Under the pieces are notes generated by a model. That model had not been told where the DNA came from and searched no databases. It was given only the letters and a program-made list of their open reading frames with translations. From Streptomyces hygroscopicus (GTDB taxonomy: Bacteria; Actinomycetota; Actinomycetes; Streptomycetales; Streptomycetaceae), in assembly GCF_026168105.1 (NCBI RefSeq), contig NZ_LBMW01000002.1:248001-312000 (forward strand): a stretch of 64,000 nucleotides of DNA, read 5' to 3'. Position numbers and translations under genes: made by a program. Shown here piece by piece: positions 16,301-25,365 of this stretch (its first letter is position 1; each line of letters begins with the position of its first letter).

Positions 16301-17480
16301 CCCTCGGGCGGTCGCGGTCGCCCGCGCGCAGGACACCGGCGAACCCGGCCAGCCCGCACGCCAGCACTGTGACCAGGCCGAACGACACCACCAGGCTCGT
16401 CGCCTGGGCCAGCGTGCCGATCGCGCTCGGGGCGACGAGCCCGGAGGTGTAGGTGATGGTCGCGACGCCCGCTATGGCCTGGCTCGGGTTGGGACCGCTG
16501 CGGCCGGCCGCAGCGAAGCACAGCGGCACGACGACCGCGATGCCCAGGCCCATGAGCGCGAACCCGCCCATCGCCGGCGCGGGGTGGCCCGCGACGACGA
16601 CGAGCAGCCCGCCGAGCGCGGCGAGCACACCGCCGACCCGGACGGTTCGCACTGCGCCGTACCGGTCCACCACCCGGTCGCCCGCGATCCGCGCGACCGC
16701 CATGGTGAGCGTGAATCCCGTGGTGCACGCGGCGGCCAGACCCGCCGAACTGCCCAACCGGTCGCGCAGGTACACCGCCGACCAGTCCAGGCTCGCCCCC
16801 TCCGCGAACACCGCGCAGAAGCCGACCGCGCCGATGAGCAGCGCCGACCGGGGCGGCAGGGCGAACCGGGGCGGTGGTTCCTCGCCCTCGGCGGGCTGCA
16901 GATCGAGCACCCAGGTGCAGGCGACGAGGCCGAGCACGGTCAGCACCGCGGACGCCAGCGCATGGTGCAGGCGGGCATCCGAGCCCAGGTGCGCGGCGAG
17001 CGTTCCGGCCGCCGAACCGACCAGGGCGCCCGCGCTCCACAGGCCGTGCAGACCCGACATGATCGACCTGCCGAGACGGTTCTCGACCTCCACGCCCAGC
17101 GCGTTCATCGCCACGTCCGCCATGCCGGACGAGGCGCCGTACACGAACAGGGCCAGACACAGCGTCGGCAGGCTCGGGGCGAGGGACGGCAGGATCAGGC
17201 ACAGCGTCCACAGCGAGATCAGTCCGCGCAGTGCCGTGCGGGTGCCGAAGCGGTGGCTGATCCGGCCCGCGAGCGGCATGGCGACGGACGCGCCGAGTGC
17301 CGGGAAGGCGAGGGCGAAGCCCAGCTGCCCCGGACCGACCTGCGCGTGGTCCTGGATCCACGGCACACGGGTGGCGAATGAACCGGTGACGGCGCCGTGC
17401 ACCGCGAACACCGCGGCCACGGCGTAACGGGCGCGCCTCACCTCGCGTTGCCGTCGGCCCCCCTCGGCCACCCCGTCCAT
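16260..17480 (-). CDS. MFS transporter, probable exporter controlled by ROK regulator
   Basis: A 406-residue major-facilitator protein with about 12 membrane helices. The A-like motif GRISHRFGTRTALR lies between helices 2 and 3, and the equivalent second-half motif is AGDRVVDRYGAVRTVR. The helix-4/5 stretch with FVYGASSGMADVAMNALGVEVE resembles the FucP/YbjJ-like group of carbohydrate or drug facilitators. It starts at ATG 17480 and is divergent from the ROK regulator at 17616. The inverted repeat at 17525-17547 lies between them, so it is probably the regulated target. The 3' end overlaps the thioesterase gene by 41 bases. Confidence 0.85.
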   Translation of the reverse strand: MDGVAEGGRRQREVRRARYAVAAVFAVHGAVTGSFATRVPWIQDHAQVGPGQLGFALAFPALGASVAMPLAGRISHRFGTRTALRGLISLWTLCLILPSLAPSLPTLCLALFVYGASSGMADVAMNALGVEVENRLGRSIMSGLHGLWSAGALVGSAAGTLAAHLGSDARLHHALASAVLTVLGLVACTWVLDLQPAEGEEPPPRFALPPRSALLIGAVGFCAVFAEGASLDWSAVYLRDRLGSSAGLAAACTTGFTLTMAVARIAGDRVVDRYGAVRTVRVGGVLAALGGLLVVVAGHPAPAMGGFALMGLGIAVVVPLCFAAAGRSGPNPSQAIAGVATITYTSGLVAPSAIGTLAQATSLVVSFGLVTVLACGLAGFAGVLRAGDRDRPRVSRPGAAVPGPRP

Positions 17481-17524
17481 CCTCGGCCCCTCCCGGCTGT
17501 GTCCGCGCCGACTGCCCGCGTAAA

Positions 17525-17547
17525 CTATCAGGAACCCTGCCTGATAG
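17525..17547. promoter_or_regulatory. inverted-repeat operator in the ROK/MFS intergenic region
   Basis: CTATCAGG-7-CCTGATAG is a perfect 8-bp inverted repeat in a notably AT-rich patch between the divergent MFS and ROK start codons. Its size and position fit a dimeric ROK-family operator that controls the MFS gene and its own regulator. Confidence 0.65.
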
Positions 17548-17615
17548 ATAGGGAGCGACCGGGGGACCGACGTGCCGTCCGGTGAGCGGCCCCGCCGATC
17601 TGGGAGGATCCCGGC

Positions 17616-18818
17616 ATGCCCGCATCCCCGAGCACCGCCCGGGTCATCAACGACCGCCTCGCCCTGCGGCTGCTGCAGCAGGAAGGCCCTTTGACGGCCG
17701 GGCAGTTGAAGCAGCTCACCGGACTGTCCCGGCCCACCGTCGCCGACCTGGTGGAACGGCTCACCGACGCCGGACTGGTCGCGGTGGTCGGGGAGTCGGG
17801 CGAGCAGCGGCGCGGTCCGAACGCGCGGTTGTACGGGATCGTCGCCGACCGGGCCCATCTCGCGGCGCTCGACGTGCGTACCCAAGGCGTCGCCGTCCTC
17901 GTGTCGGATCTGCTCGGCGGGGTGCTGGCCGAGGCGTCGGTGCCGATCGGCGGCGACACCGGAACGGGACCCGCGGTCGAACAGGCGGTGGCGCTCGTGG
18001 AGCGCGCCGCGAAGGAGGCCGGCGCCCAACGGCTGCACACGGTCGGTATCGGGGCGCCCGGGCTCATCGATCCGGCCGGCGGCGAACTGCGCGACTCCTC
18101 GGGGCTGCCGGAGTGGCACCGCCGTCTGGTCGCCGCGCTCCACGAACGGCTGCCCGCGCGTGTGATCGTGGAGAACGAGACCAATCTGGCCGCCCTGGCG
18201 GAACAGCGCGAGGGCGTCGCCCGGGACCGTGACACCTTCGTACTGCTGTGGCTGGGGCACGGTACCGGTGCGGCCGTGGTGCTGGACGGCGCGCTGCGCC
18301 GGGGCGCGTCGGGCGGCACCGGCGAGATCGGCTTCCTGCCGGTGCCGGGCACCGGAACGCTGCCGTCGGCAACGGACTGCGAGGGCGGCTTCCACTCCCT
18401 GGCGGGAGCATCGGCCATCGCGGAACTGGCCGGGGAGCACGGCCTGTTGACGCGCGGCACGGACCGCGAACCGCCGGCCGCGGGGCTGGTGCGGGGCGCC
18501 GTGCGGTCGATGGCGTCCGGCGCGGCCGACGCCGCGCGCGCCGCGCGCTTCCTCGCCGCGCTCGCCGACCGCCTCGCCATCGGTGCCGCCTCGGTCACCG
18601 CCATCCTCGACCCCGGCTGTGTGGTGCTCGGCGGCGAGATCGGGCAGGCGGGCGGGGACGAGCTCGCCGCGCGCGTCGAGGAGCGGCTGAAACGGATGTC
18701 GCCGCTGCCGACCGAGGTGCGAGCGAGCGCGCTGGGCGGTGGCGCGGTGCTGCGCGGTGCGCTGCTCACGGCGCGCGACGGCGCCCAGGACGAACTCTTC
18801 GCGCGACCGGCCCGCTGA
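17616..18818 (+). CDS. ROK-family transcriptional regulator
   Basis: A 400-residue protein. Residues about 8-65 are a MarR-like winged helix (RLALRLLQQEGPLTAGQLKQLTGLSRPTVADLVERLTDAGLV). Residues about 85-390 are a ROK sugar-kinase-like domain with the phosphate-binding GTGAAVVLDG and GASGGTGEIGF. The ROK zinc motif CxCGxxGCxE is absent, so only a DCEGGFHSL remnant occupies its place, and the enzyme activity is probably lost. It most likely senses a sugar or sugar phosphate and represses the divergent MFS gene from the palindrome at 17525-17547. Confidence 0.88.
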   Translation: MPASPSTARVINDRLALRLLQQEGPLTAGQLKQLTGLSRPTVADLVERLTDAGLVAVVGESGEQRRGPNARLYGIVADRAHLAALDVRTQGVAVLVSDLLGGVLAEASVPIGGDTGTGPAVEQAVALVERAAKEAGAQRLHTVGIGAPGLIDPAGGELRDSSGLPEWHRRLVAALHERLPARVIVENETNLAALAEQREGVARDRDTFVLLWLGHGTGAAVVLDGALRRGASGGTGEIGFLPVPGTGTLPSATDCEGGFHSLAGASAIAELAGEHGLLTRGTDREPPAAGLVRGAVRSMASGAADAARAARFLAALADRLAIGAASVTAILDPGCVVLGGEIGQAGGDELAARVEERLKRMSPLPTEVRASALGGGAVLRGALLTARDGAQDELFARPAR

Positions 18819-18901
18819 CCCGGCGGCTCCCCCCGGGGTTTCCGCCGGCACGGTTGCGCCGACGGCCCCTCACCTCGGCCGCCCGGTCCCGGACCGCCCC
18901 G

Positions 18902-19660
18902 TCAACGTCCCGTGGACCCGCCCCCGTACCGTGCCGCCAGGTACTCCTCGAACGTGCCCTTGCCCGTCGCGTTCCCGGGCGTGAGGTGGCCGCCGGTCCG
19001 CAGGGCGCGGAACGCCCTGCCCGGCACCGGTACGGCCGTCACCGGCCGTCGGCGCCCCGTCGCGCGCAGCCAGGCGTGCGCGAGGTCCGGGAGCGTCCGT
19101 ACCTGGGGCCCGCCCATGTCCTCGACCCGTCCGTTCGGCTCACCGGGCGCCAGTTCCGCCAGTCGTTCCGCCACCTCGGCGACCTCGATCGGCTGGTCGC
19201 TCGTCCCCGCCGGGACGGGCAGCACAGGCAGTCTGCCCATCGCCTCGAACACTCGCACGAGCAGATCGTGGAACTGCGTGGTCCGCAGGATCGTCCAGCC
19301 GAGACCGGACTCCTCGATCAGCTTCTCGACGGCGTACTTGGCCCGGTAGTAGCCGAGGGGCACCACGTCCACGCCGACGATGGAGATGTACACGAGGTGG
19401 GCCACGCCCGCCCGCCGCGCGGCCTCGATCAGATGGACGGCCGCCTTCTCGTCGCCGCCGCGCGGCGTGGTCGCGCAGTGCACGATCGTGTCCACGCCCG
19501 CGACGGCCGCGTCCAGACCGCTGCCGCCCCGGATCAGATCGACGGCGTACGGCTGCGCGTGCCGCGACAGGACGCGGACCTCGTGCCCGTCCGTGCGAAG
19601 CCGCTTCGCGACGAGCCGGCCGAGGGTTCCGGTGCCGCCGGTCACCAGGATCGTGGTCAT
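18902..19660 (-). CDS. NmrA-like NAD(P)-binding protein (atypical SDR)
   Basis: A 252-residue atypical short-chain dehydrogenase with the N-terminal nucleotide motif ILVTGGTGTLGRLVAKRL at 4-21. The catalytic YxxxK is replaced by a GYYRAKYAVEKLIEESG segment that retains Tyr and Lys in NmrA-like spacing. A C-terminal region GRAFRALRTGGHLTPGNATGKGTFEEYLAARYG is typical of this actinobacterial clade. The family includes redox-sensing regulators and NADPH-dependent reductases. It is divergent from the riboflavin operon leader and monocistronic. Confidence 0.83.
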   Translation of the reverse strand: MTTILVTGGTGTLGRLVAKRLRTDGHEVRVLSRHAQPYAVDLIRGGSGLDAAVAGVDTIVHCATTPRGGDEKAAVHLIEAARRAGVAHLVYISIVGVDVVPLGYYRAKYAVEKLIEESGLGWTILRTTQFHDLLVRVFEAMGRLPVLPVPAGTSDQPIEVAEVAERLAELAPGEPNGRVEDMGGPQVRTLPDLAHAWLRATGRRRPVTAVPVPGRAFRALRTGGHLTPGNATGKGTFEEYLAARYGGGSTGR

Positions 19661-20051
19661 GCTGTTCAGCCTTCCGGACGCCGGGCGCTCCCTCGTGGAG
19701 TGCCCTTCATCCCCTACGACCGGACAGAGCCTCCGGAATGTGACACGGCTCGTACCGCATGGTGGAGGCCCGGCGGCGGGGCAAGGGCCACCGTCACCGC
19801 CGCCGAGCCGTTCGTGGACGCGTGCAGCGCCGGGACGCCGACCATAAGAGGACTAGACCAACACCGTCAATAGGTATGGACCAATCGTCAACTGGTGTTG
19901 CGTGGTGCGGGAGTTGCCCCTGGTGGCAGCGGGTGCGAACCCCGTACGAGCGGCCGTGGAAGTCCAGTATGTGAACATGTGATCCAGCACACAGTCGTTC
20001 ACTCGCATGGCCGTCGATCGGGCGTGGCAGACTGAGGCTGTACCAGAAGCA
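19661..20051. other. gene-free region upstream of the riboflavin leader
   Basis: No credible gene lies here. GGACTAGACCA at about 19850-19860 resembles half to most of a DasR/GntR (TGGTCTAGACCA) box with two mismatches. Near-direct repeats ACCAACACCGTCAA and ACCAATCGTCAA follow at 19857-19892, partly self-complementary with GGTGTTG. A 32-codon ORF at 19876-19974 lacks a ribosome binding site. The promoter of the riboflavin operon should lie at the right end, but no strong -35/-10 pair stands out. Confidence 0.4.
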
Positions 20052-20178
20052 GCGCACTCCGGGGTCGGTGAAAGTCCGAACCGGCGGTTACAGTCCGCGA
20101 CCCGGTCGCTTCCAGCGGCCGGTTGACCAGGTGAAATTCCTGGACCGACGGTTAAAGTCCGGATGGGAGGCAGTGCGC
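20052..20178 (+). ncRNA. FMN riboswitch (RFN element)
   Basis: The closing stem GCGCACTCC...GGCAGTGCGC (20052 and 20170-20178) and the conserved cores GGTGAAAGTCCGAACCGGCGGTTA and CCGACGGTTAAAGTCCGGATGGGAGG match the RFN element. Six helices can be drawn around the junction. It binds FMN and represses the downstream riboflavin genes in cis. It ends 149 bases before the ribE start, so the switch could act at transcription elongation or by blocking ribosome access. Confidence 0.97.
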
Positions 20179-20327
20179 GGCGGGCGGGCATTCGTGCGCG
20201 CCGCCGTACCGGCTCGTCCACACGGACGGGCGCCGTCCGGCGTCGTCCCGGTGTTCTCGCTCGCGTCCGCTGTCGTCATCGACAGTCCCCGGAGTCCGTG
20301 CCCGAACGTGGCAGGAGGACCCGGGAA

Positions 20328-20930
20328 GTGTTCACCGGAATCGTCGAAGAGCTGGGTGAGGTCACCGCCGTCGAGAACCTCGGCGACTCCTCCCGCTTCC
20401 GGCTCCGTGGACCCGTCGTCACCGAAGGTGCCCAGCACGGGGACTCCATCGCCGTCAACGGCGTCTGTCTCACCGTCGTGGAGCACGAGGGCGACGAGTT
20501 CACCGCCGATGTCATGGCGGAGACCCTCAAGCGGTCCAGCCTCGGCGCCCTGACGGTCGGCTCCCGCGTCAACCTCGAACGCCCCACCGCCGTCGGCGCG
20601 CGCCTCGGCGGGCACATCGTGCAGGGCCACGTCGACGGCACGGGCACGGTCCTGGAGCGCAGGCCCTCCGACAACTGGGAGCTCGTCACGGTCTCGCTCC
20701 CGGCGGAGCTGTCCCGTTACGTGGTGGACAAGGGCTCCATCACCGTCGACGGCATCAGCCTCACCGTCGTCGAGGCCGGCCCCGACCGATTCACCGTCAG
20801 CCTCATCCCGACGACCCTCGCGCTGACCACGCTCGGCATCAAGCAGCCCGGCGACCCGGTCAACCTCGAGGTCGACGTCATCGCCAAGTACGTCGAGCGA
20901 CTGCTGGCCGGTCAGGGGGCCACGCGGTGA
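20328..20930 (+). CDS. ribE: riboflavin synthase (alpha subunit type)
   Basis: A 200-residue enzyme that dismutates two 6,7-dimethyl-8-ribityllumazines into riboflavin. Two homologous lumazine-binding domains are visible. The first starts [11 protein letters not shown] with [12 protein letters not shown], the second has [14 protein letters not shown] and [15 protein letters not shown]. The first ends GSRVNLER, the second [22 protein letters not shown] start with a perfect AGGAGG at 20313-20318. It is the first gene behind the FMN riboswitch, and its stop overlaps the start of ribM. In some actinobacterial nomenclature this gene is called ribC. Confidence 0.95.
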   Translation: MFTGIVEELGEVTAVENLGDSSRFRLRGPVVTEGAQHGDSIAVNGVCLTVVEHEGDEFTADVMAETLKRSSLGALTVGSRVNLERPTAVGARLGGHIVQGHVDGTGTVLERRPSDNWELVTVSLPAELSRYVVDKGSITVDGISLTVVEAGPDRFTVSLIPTTLALTTLGIKQPGDPVNLEVDVIAKYVERLLAGQGATR

Positions 20931-21571
20931 ACTGGCTGAACTCCGAGGCCTTCACGCTCTTCGGCCAGCACATCAAGTGGTCGGACATGATCGGCAACGT
21001 GATCGGCCTGATCGCCCTCGCCTTCGGGTGGCGGCGCTCCATATGGAGCTGGCCGGCGCAGTTCCTCTCCGGCGTCATCCTCTTCTCGGCCTTCGCCACG
21101 GCCCACCTGTCCGGCAGCGCCGGCAAGCAGGTCGTCGTCATGGTCGTCGCCGCCTACGGCTGGTGGCAGTGGAAGCGCGGCACGAGCCAGGAGCAGGACG
21201 GCCACATCGCCGTGCGGTTCGCCACCTGGCTCGAGCGCGCGGTCCTGGCGGGCGCCGCGGCCGTGGGCACGCTCGCCGTGGCGGGCCTGTTCACCGCCTT
21301 CCCGACGCTGTCGTGGGACCCGTGGCCGGACGCGTACATCTTCGTCGGCACGATCGTCGCCATGTACGCCCAGGCGCGCGGCATGGTCGAGTTCTGGTTC
21401 GCCTGGCTGCTCGTCGACGTCGTCGGCGTCCCGCTCAACTTCGCAGGCGGCTTCGCCTTCTCCGGTTTCGTCTACGTCATCTACGGCGCGCTCGTCCTGT
21501 GGGGCATGCGCGACTGGTGGCTGCGCTCCCGCAAGGCGGCGCGGCCCGTTCTGGAAGGAGCCCCGGCATGA
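20927..21571 (+). CDS. ribM: PnuC-like membrane transporter, probable riboflavin facilitator RibM
   Basis: A 214-residue integral membrane protein of the PnuC/vitamin transporter family with about seven helices. [31 protein letters not shown] and the late [18 protein letters not shown] are family landmarks. Its position inside an FMN-switched riboflavin operon matches RibM of Streptomyces davaonensis and Corynebacterium, which moves riboflavin (and roseoflavin) across the membrane rather than nicotinamide riboside. GTG overlaps the ribE stop by four bases, and its own stop overlaps the ribBA ATG. Confidence 0.88.
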   Translation: MNWLNSEAFTLFGQHIKWSDMIGNVIGLIALAFGWRRSIWSWPAQFLSGVILFSAFATAHLSGSAGKQVVVMVVAAYGWWQWKRGTSQEQDGHIAVRFATWLERAVLAGAAAVGTLAVAGLFTAFPTLSWDPWPDAYIFVGTIVAMYAQARGMVEFWFAWLLVDVVGVPLNFAGGFAFSGFVYVIYGALVLWGMRDWWLRSRKAARPVLEGAPA

Positions 21572-22932
21572 CGGTCGCGCCGGTCCTGTACCGCACGGAC
21601 AACATCGAGGACTTCTCGCTCGATCCGGTCGAGCAGGCCATCGCCGACATCGCGGCCGGCCGCCCGGTCGTGGTCGTCGACGACGAGGACCGGGAGAACG
21701 AGGGCGATCTCGTCGTCGCCGCCGAGAAGGCCACGCCCGAGGTCGTCGCCTTCATGATGAGCGAGTGCCGCGGTCTGATCTGCGCCCCGATGGAGGGCGA
21801 CGAACTCGACCGGCTCCAGCTCCCGCAGATGGTGGACGACAACACCGAGTCGATGCGCACGGCGTTCACCGTGTCCGTCGACGCGAGCGCCGCCCACGGG
21901 GTGACCACCGGCATCTCCGCCTCCGACCGTGCCACCACACTGCGGATGCTGGCCGGGGGAGAGGCGGGACCCGGCGACTTCGTCCGGCCCGGCCATGTCT
22001 TCCCGCTGCGCGCCAAGCCCGGCGGTGTGCTCGTACGCAACGGCCACACCGAGGCCGCCGTCGACCTCGCCCGGCTGGCGGGGCTGCGCCCGGCCGGGGC
22101 GATCGTGGAGATCGCGGGGGAGGACGGCCATATGCTGCGCCTGCCCGAGCTGATCCCGTTCGCCCGCAAGCACGGCTTGACGATCATCTCGATCGAGGAC
22201 CTGATCGCCCATCGGCGCTCCCTCGAGCCGCCGTCTTCTCCCTCACCGTCGGCTTCGCTCGAGCGGGAGGACCTCCATGAGCGGGGTGGAGCCGCGTCGC
22301 AGCCCACCGTCCGCCGTGAGGCCGAGGTCCATCTGCCCACGGCCTTCGGGGAGTTCACGGCGTACGGCTACCGGTCCACCGTCGACGGAGTCGAGCACGT
22401 GGCCCTCGTCCACGGGGACCTCGGCGACGGCGAGGACGTCCTCGTGCGCGTCCACTCGGAATGCCTCACGGGCGATGTCTTCCACTCGCTGCGCTGCGAC
22501 TGCGGCCCCCAGCTGGAGACGTCGATGCAGCGCATCCAGACCGAGGGCCGCGGAGTGGTCGTCTATCTGCGCGGCCACGAGGGCCGTGGCATCGGGCTGA
22601 TGTCCAAGCTGCGCGCGTACGAACTCCAGGAGCGCGGGCGTGACACCCTGGACGCCAACCTGGAGCTGGGCCTGCCCGCGGACGCCCGCGACTACGCGGC
22701 GGGCGCACGGATCCTGGAGGACCTGGGCGTCCGCAGCCTGCGTCTGATGACCAACAACCCCGACAAGACCGAAGCCCTGCTCCGGCACGGCCTGAAGGTC
22801 ACCGGCCGGGAGCTGATGCCCGTCCAGGCGGGCGAACACAACCTCCGCTACCTGCGCACCAAGCGGGACCGGATGGGGCACGACCTGCCCTGGCTGGACG
22901 CGCCCGCCGTGTCCACCTGCGGCAACCAGTAA
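21568..22932 (+). CDS. ribBA: bifunctional 3,4-dihydroxy-2-butanone-4-phosphate synthase / GTP cyclohydrolase II
   Basis: A 454-residue fusion that makes both precursors of riboflavin. Residues about 15-215 are DHBP synthase ([37 protein letters not shown]). Residues about 245-445 are GTP cyclohydrolase II: RVHSE with the zinc ligands of [15 protein letters not shown], then GHEGRGIGL and [15 protein letters not shown]. The linker at about 217-243 is unusually long and Ser/Pro/Glu-rich ([20 protein letters not shown]). Its DNA at about 22229-22276 contains a hairpin element with CGGCTTCGCTCGAGCGGGAGG, which looks like an in-frame insertion of an interspersed repeat. Otherwise all catalytic residues are intact. 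Confidence 0.95.
   Translation: MTVAPVLYRTDNIEDFSLDPVEQAIADIAAGRPVVVVDDEDRENEGDLVVAAEKATPEVVAFMMSECRGLICAPMEGDELDRLQLPQMVDDNTESMRTAFTVSVDASAAHGVTTGISASDRATTLRMLAGGEAGPGDFVRPGHVFPLRAKPGGVLVRNGHTEAAVDLARLAGLRPAGAIVEIAGEDGHMLRLPELIPFARKHGLTIISIEDLIAHRRSLEPPSSPSPSASLEREDLHERGGAASQPTVRREAEVHLPTAFGEFTAYGYRSTVDGVEHVALVHGDLGDGEDVLVRVHSECLTGDVFHSLRCDCGPQLETSMQRIQTEGRGVVVYLRGHEGRGIGLMSKLRAYELQERGRDTLDANLELGLPADARDYAAGARILEDLGVRSLRLMTNNPDKTEALLRHGLKVTGRELMPVQAGEHNLRYLRTKRDRMGHDLPWLDAPAVSTCGNQ
22229..22276 (+). repeat. putative interspersed hairpin element inserted in frame in ribBA
   Basis: The linker DNA TCTCCC...GGGAGGA encloses CGGCTTCGCTCGAGC. The core CTTCGCTCGA and the flanking CTCCC/GGGAGG arms recur at 53283-53323 in a glycosyltransferase gene. 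From memory, similar CTCTCGGCTTCGCTCGAGC hairpins are common between genes in Streptomyces genomes; I could not check this. Confidence 0.5.
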
Positions 22933-22951
22933 GAGAGCACTGAGGAGAGAC

Positions 22952-23437
22952 GTGAGCGGCAAGGGTGCACCGGAGCTGTCCGTACGCAACGCGAGCGATC
23001 TGCGGGTCGCCGTCATCGCGGCACAGTGGCACGACACGGTGATGGACGGTCTGGTGAACGGCGCGCTGCGCGCCCTGCGGGAACTGGGGATCGACGAACC
23101 GACCCTGCTGAGGGTCCCCGGCAGCTTCGAGCTCCCGGTCGCCGCCAAGGTCCTCGCGGGCCGTGGTTACGACGCGATCGTCGCCCTCGGGGTCGTCATC
23201 CGCGGCGGCACCCCCCACTTCGACTACGTGTGCCAGGGCGTCACCCAGGGCCTGACCCAGGTCTCCGTCGAGACCGGCGTCCCCGTCGGCTTCGGGGTGC
23301 TGACGTGCGACACCGAGGAGCAGGCGCTGGACCGGGCCGGCCTGGAAGGCTCCAACGAGGACAAGGGCCACGAGGCGGTGACGGCGGCGGTCGCCACGGC
23401 CGCCACGCTGCGTTCAGTATCCGAACCCTGGCACTGA
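22952..23437 (+). CDS. ribH: 6,7-dimethyl-8-ribityllumazine synthase
   Basis: A 161-residue lumazine synthase that condenses the DHBP-derived butanone phosphate with the ribityl-pyrimidine. Landmarks are [55 protein letters not shown] with the catalytic His, and [23 protein letters not shown] start with GAGGAGAG upstream, 19 bases after ribBA. It is the last riboflavin gene; hisE follows 34 bases later and may be co-transcribed. Confidence 0.97.
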   Translation: MSGKGAPELSVRNASDLRVAVIAAQWHDTVMDGLVNGALRALRELGIDEPTLLRVPGSFELPVAAKVLAGRGYDAIVALGVVIRGGTPHFDYVCQGVTQGLTQVSVETGVPVGFGVLTCDTEEQALDRAGLEGSNEDKGHEAVTAAVATAATLRSVSEPWH

Positions 23438-23471
23438 GGAGCGGCCCCGAGCGCGTAGGGTTAGGACCACC

Positions 23472-23744
23472 ATGTCCAAGAAGACGTTCGAGGAGCTCTT
23501 CACCGAGCTCCAGCACAAGGCCGCCCACGGCGACCCCGCCACCTCCCGCACCGCCGAGCTGGTCGGCAAGGGCGTCCACGCCATCGGCAAGAAGGTCGTC
23601 GAGGAGGCCGCCGAGGTCTGGATGGCCGCCGAGTACGAGGGCAAGGAGGAGGCCGCCGAGGAGATCTCGCAGCTGCTGTACCACGTCCAGGTGATGATGG
23701 TGGCGCGCGGTATCTCCCTGGACGACGTCTACGCCCACCTCTGA
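23472..23744 (+). CDS. hisE: phosphoribosyl-ATP pyrophosphatase
   Basis: A 90-residue MazG-like protein, the second step of histidine synthesis (PR-ATP to PR-AMP). [47 protein letters not shown] contains the metal-binding EExxE/ExxxD-like acidic residues of HisE. It sits apart from the main his cluster but next to hisG, as in other streptomycetes. Confidence 0.96.
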   Translation: MSKKTFEELFTELQHKAAHGDPATSRTAELVGKGVHAIGKKVVEEAAEVWMAAEYEGKEEAAEEISQLLYHVQVMMVARGISLDDVYAHL

Positions 23745-23813
23745 GCCGCACCAAGCACAGCCGTACACCGCACGCACGCGTACAGCACGCGACGAACGAA
23801 GGAAGCCGACCCC

Positions 23814-24662
23814 ATGCTGCGCATCGCCGTCCCGAACAAGGGTTCCCTGTCCGGCCCTGCGGCGGAGATGCTGCATGAGGCCGGCTACCAGCAGCGCCGC
23901 GAGTCCAAGGAGCTGAGGATCGTCGACCCGGAGAACGAGGTCGAGTTCTTCTACCTCCGCCCCCGCGACATCGCGATCTACGTCTCCTCCGGCCGCCTCG
24001 ACATCGGCATCACCGGCCGCGATCTGCTCATCGACTCCGGCGCCAACGCCGAGGAGATCCTGCCGCTCGGCTTCGCCCGCTCCACCTTCCGCTACGCCAC
24101 CAAGGCCGGTACGGCGAACGGCGTCGAGGACCTGAACGGCATGACGGTCGCCACCTCCTACGAGGGCATCGTCGCCAAGCACCTCGCCGACAACGGCGTC
24201 GACGCCTCCGTCGTCCACCTCGACGGCGCCGTAGAGACCGCCATCGAGCTCGGTGTCGCCGAGGTCATCGCCGACGTCGTCGAGACCGGCACCTCCCTGC
24301 GCAACGCCGGTCTGGAGGTCATCGGCGAGCCGATCATGAAGTCCGAGGCCATCGTCGTCCGCCGCACCGGCGCGGGCACCGAGGAGCCCAAGGTCCAGCA
24401 GTTCCTGCGCCGCCTCCAGGGCGTCCTGGTGGCCCGGACGTACGTGATGATGGACTACGACTGCCGTGTCGAGCAGCTCGACAAGGCAGTCGCGCTCACC
24501 CCGGGTCTGGAGTCCCCGACCGTTTCGCCCCTGCACAACGAGGGCTGGGTCGCGGTGCGTGCCATGGTCCCCGCCAAGGAGGCCCAGCGGATCATGGACG
24601 ACCTGTACGACATCGGCGCCCGGGCCATCCTGACCACGGCCATCCACGCCTGCCGTCTGTGA
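23814..24662 (+). CDS. hisG: ATP phosphoribosyltransferase (long form)
   Basis: A 282-residue enzyme catalysing the first, feedback-regulated step of histidine biosynthesis. LRIAVPNKGSLSGPAAEMLHEAGY is the N-terminus, DIAIYVSSGRLDIGITGRDLL the substrate region and EVIADVVETGTSLRNAGLEVIG the PRPP-binding loop. The last 75 residues form the ACT-like HisG_C regulatory domain (MMDYDCRVEQLDKAVALTPGLESPTVSPL) through which histidine inhibits. ATG with GGAAG upstream, 69 bases after hisE. Confidence 0.97.
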   Translation: MLRIAVPNKGSLSGPAAEMLHEAGYQQRRESKELRIVDPENEVEFFYLRPRDIAIYVSSGRLDIGITGRDLLIDSGANAEEILPLGFARSTFRYATKAGTANGVEDLNGMTVATSYEGIVAKHLADNGVDASVVHLDGAVETAIELGVAEVIADVVETGTSLRNAGLEVIGEPIMKSEAIVVRRTGAGTEEPKVQQFLRRLQGVLVARTYVMMDYDCRVEQLDKAVALTPGLESPTVSPLHNEGWVAVRAMVPAKEAQRIMDDLYDIGARAILTTAIHACRL

Positions 24663-24675
24663 GGGACGCACGGCG

Positions 24676-25131
24676 ATGTCGGACCTGCCCACCCTCCCCG
24701 TCACCTTCCGGCCGGGCCGCACCCGTGCCGTGCTGCTCACCGCGGGCGTCGCGATCTTCGTGGTCATCACCACGGTCGCGATGCTCCTGGAGCGTCTCAC
24801 CCCCGGAGAGCGCCTCAGCTTCGTCTTCATGGCTGCGGTCCTCTGCGGGGTGCTGCTCATGCTCTCCCGCCCCAAGGTCGTCGCCGACGAGACCGGGGTC
24901 ACCGTCGTCAACATCGCCGGCCGACGCCACCTGGACTGGGCGCAGATCCTCCAGGTCAACCTGCGTCCCGGCGATCCCTGGGTGTTCCTCGACCTGAGCG
25001 ACGGCACCAGCATGCCCGTCCTCGGCATCCAGCCCGGCATCGCCAAACAGCGCGCCATCGAGGACGCGCGCACCCTCCGGGCGCTCGCCGAGGCCCGCTC
25101 CACGGCCGAGCCGGAGCGACATCGCGACTGA
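24676..25131 (+). CDS. PH-domain membrane protein
   Basis: A 151-residue protein with two adjacent membrane helices (about 17-37 and 47-65) followed by a bacterial PH-like domain: VVADETGVTVVNIAGRRHLDWAQILQVNLRPGDPWVFLDLSDGTSMPVLGIQ. This pattern matches the low-molecular-weight PH-domain proteins of actinobacteria. Its role is unknown. It starts 13 bases after hisG and so probably shares its transcript. Confidence 0.85.
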   Translation: MSDLPTLPVTFRPGRTRAVLLTAGVAIFVVITTVAMLLERLTPGERLSFVFMAAVLCGVLLMLSRPKVVADETGVTVVNIAGRRHLDWAQILQVNLRPGDPWVFLDLSDGTSMPVLGIQPGIAKQRAIEDARTLRALAEARSTAEPERHRD

Positions 25132-25365
25132 CTCGGTACCGTCCACCCTGACGCACATGCCGGTGTCTTGATTAATCTGGATGCGGAGGCGCTCGCACGG
25201 CGCCTTCGCCCCTGATGCTCCGCCCGGGACTCGGGGGCACCTGCTATCCGAGGAGTGACTCCCTCCGGCGATGGACGGATCGTCCTGTAGTACCTGCGCC
25301 GCCCCCTGCCGACATAGCGCGCACCGCACCCATGAGGTACGCGCGCACGCGGAGGCGGCGGCATC

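Noticed and set aside
19876..19974. Small ORF before the FMN riboswitch (Trp/Cys-rich)
   Set aside because: No ribosome binding site, and the riboswitch already explains control of the operon.
19895..19975. Possible tRNA, suggested by GGGTGCGAACCCCGT
   Set aside because: No acceptor, anticodon or D arm can be drawn around it.
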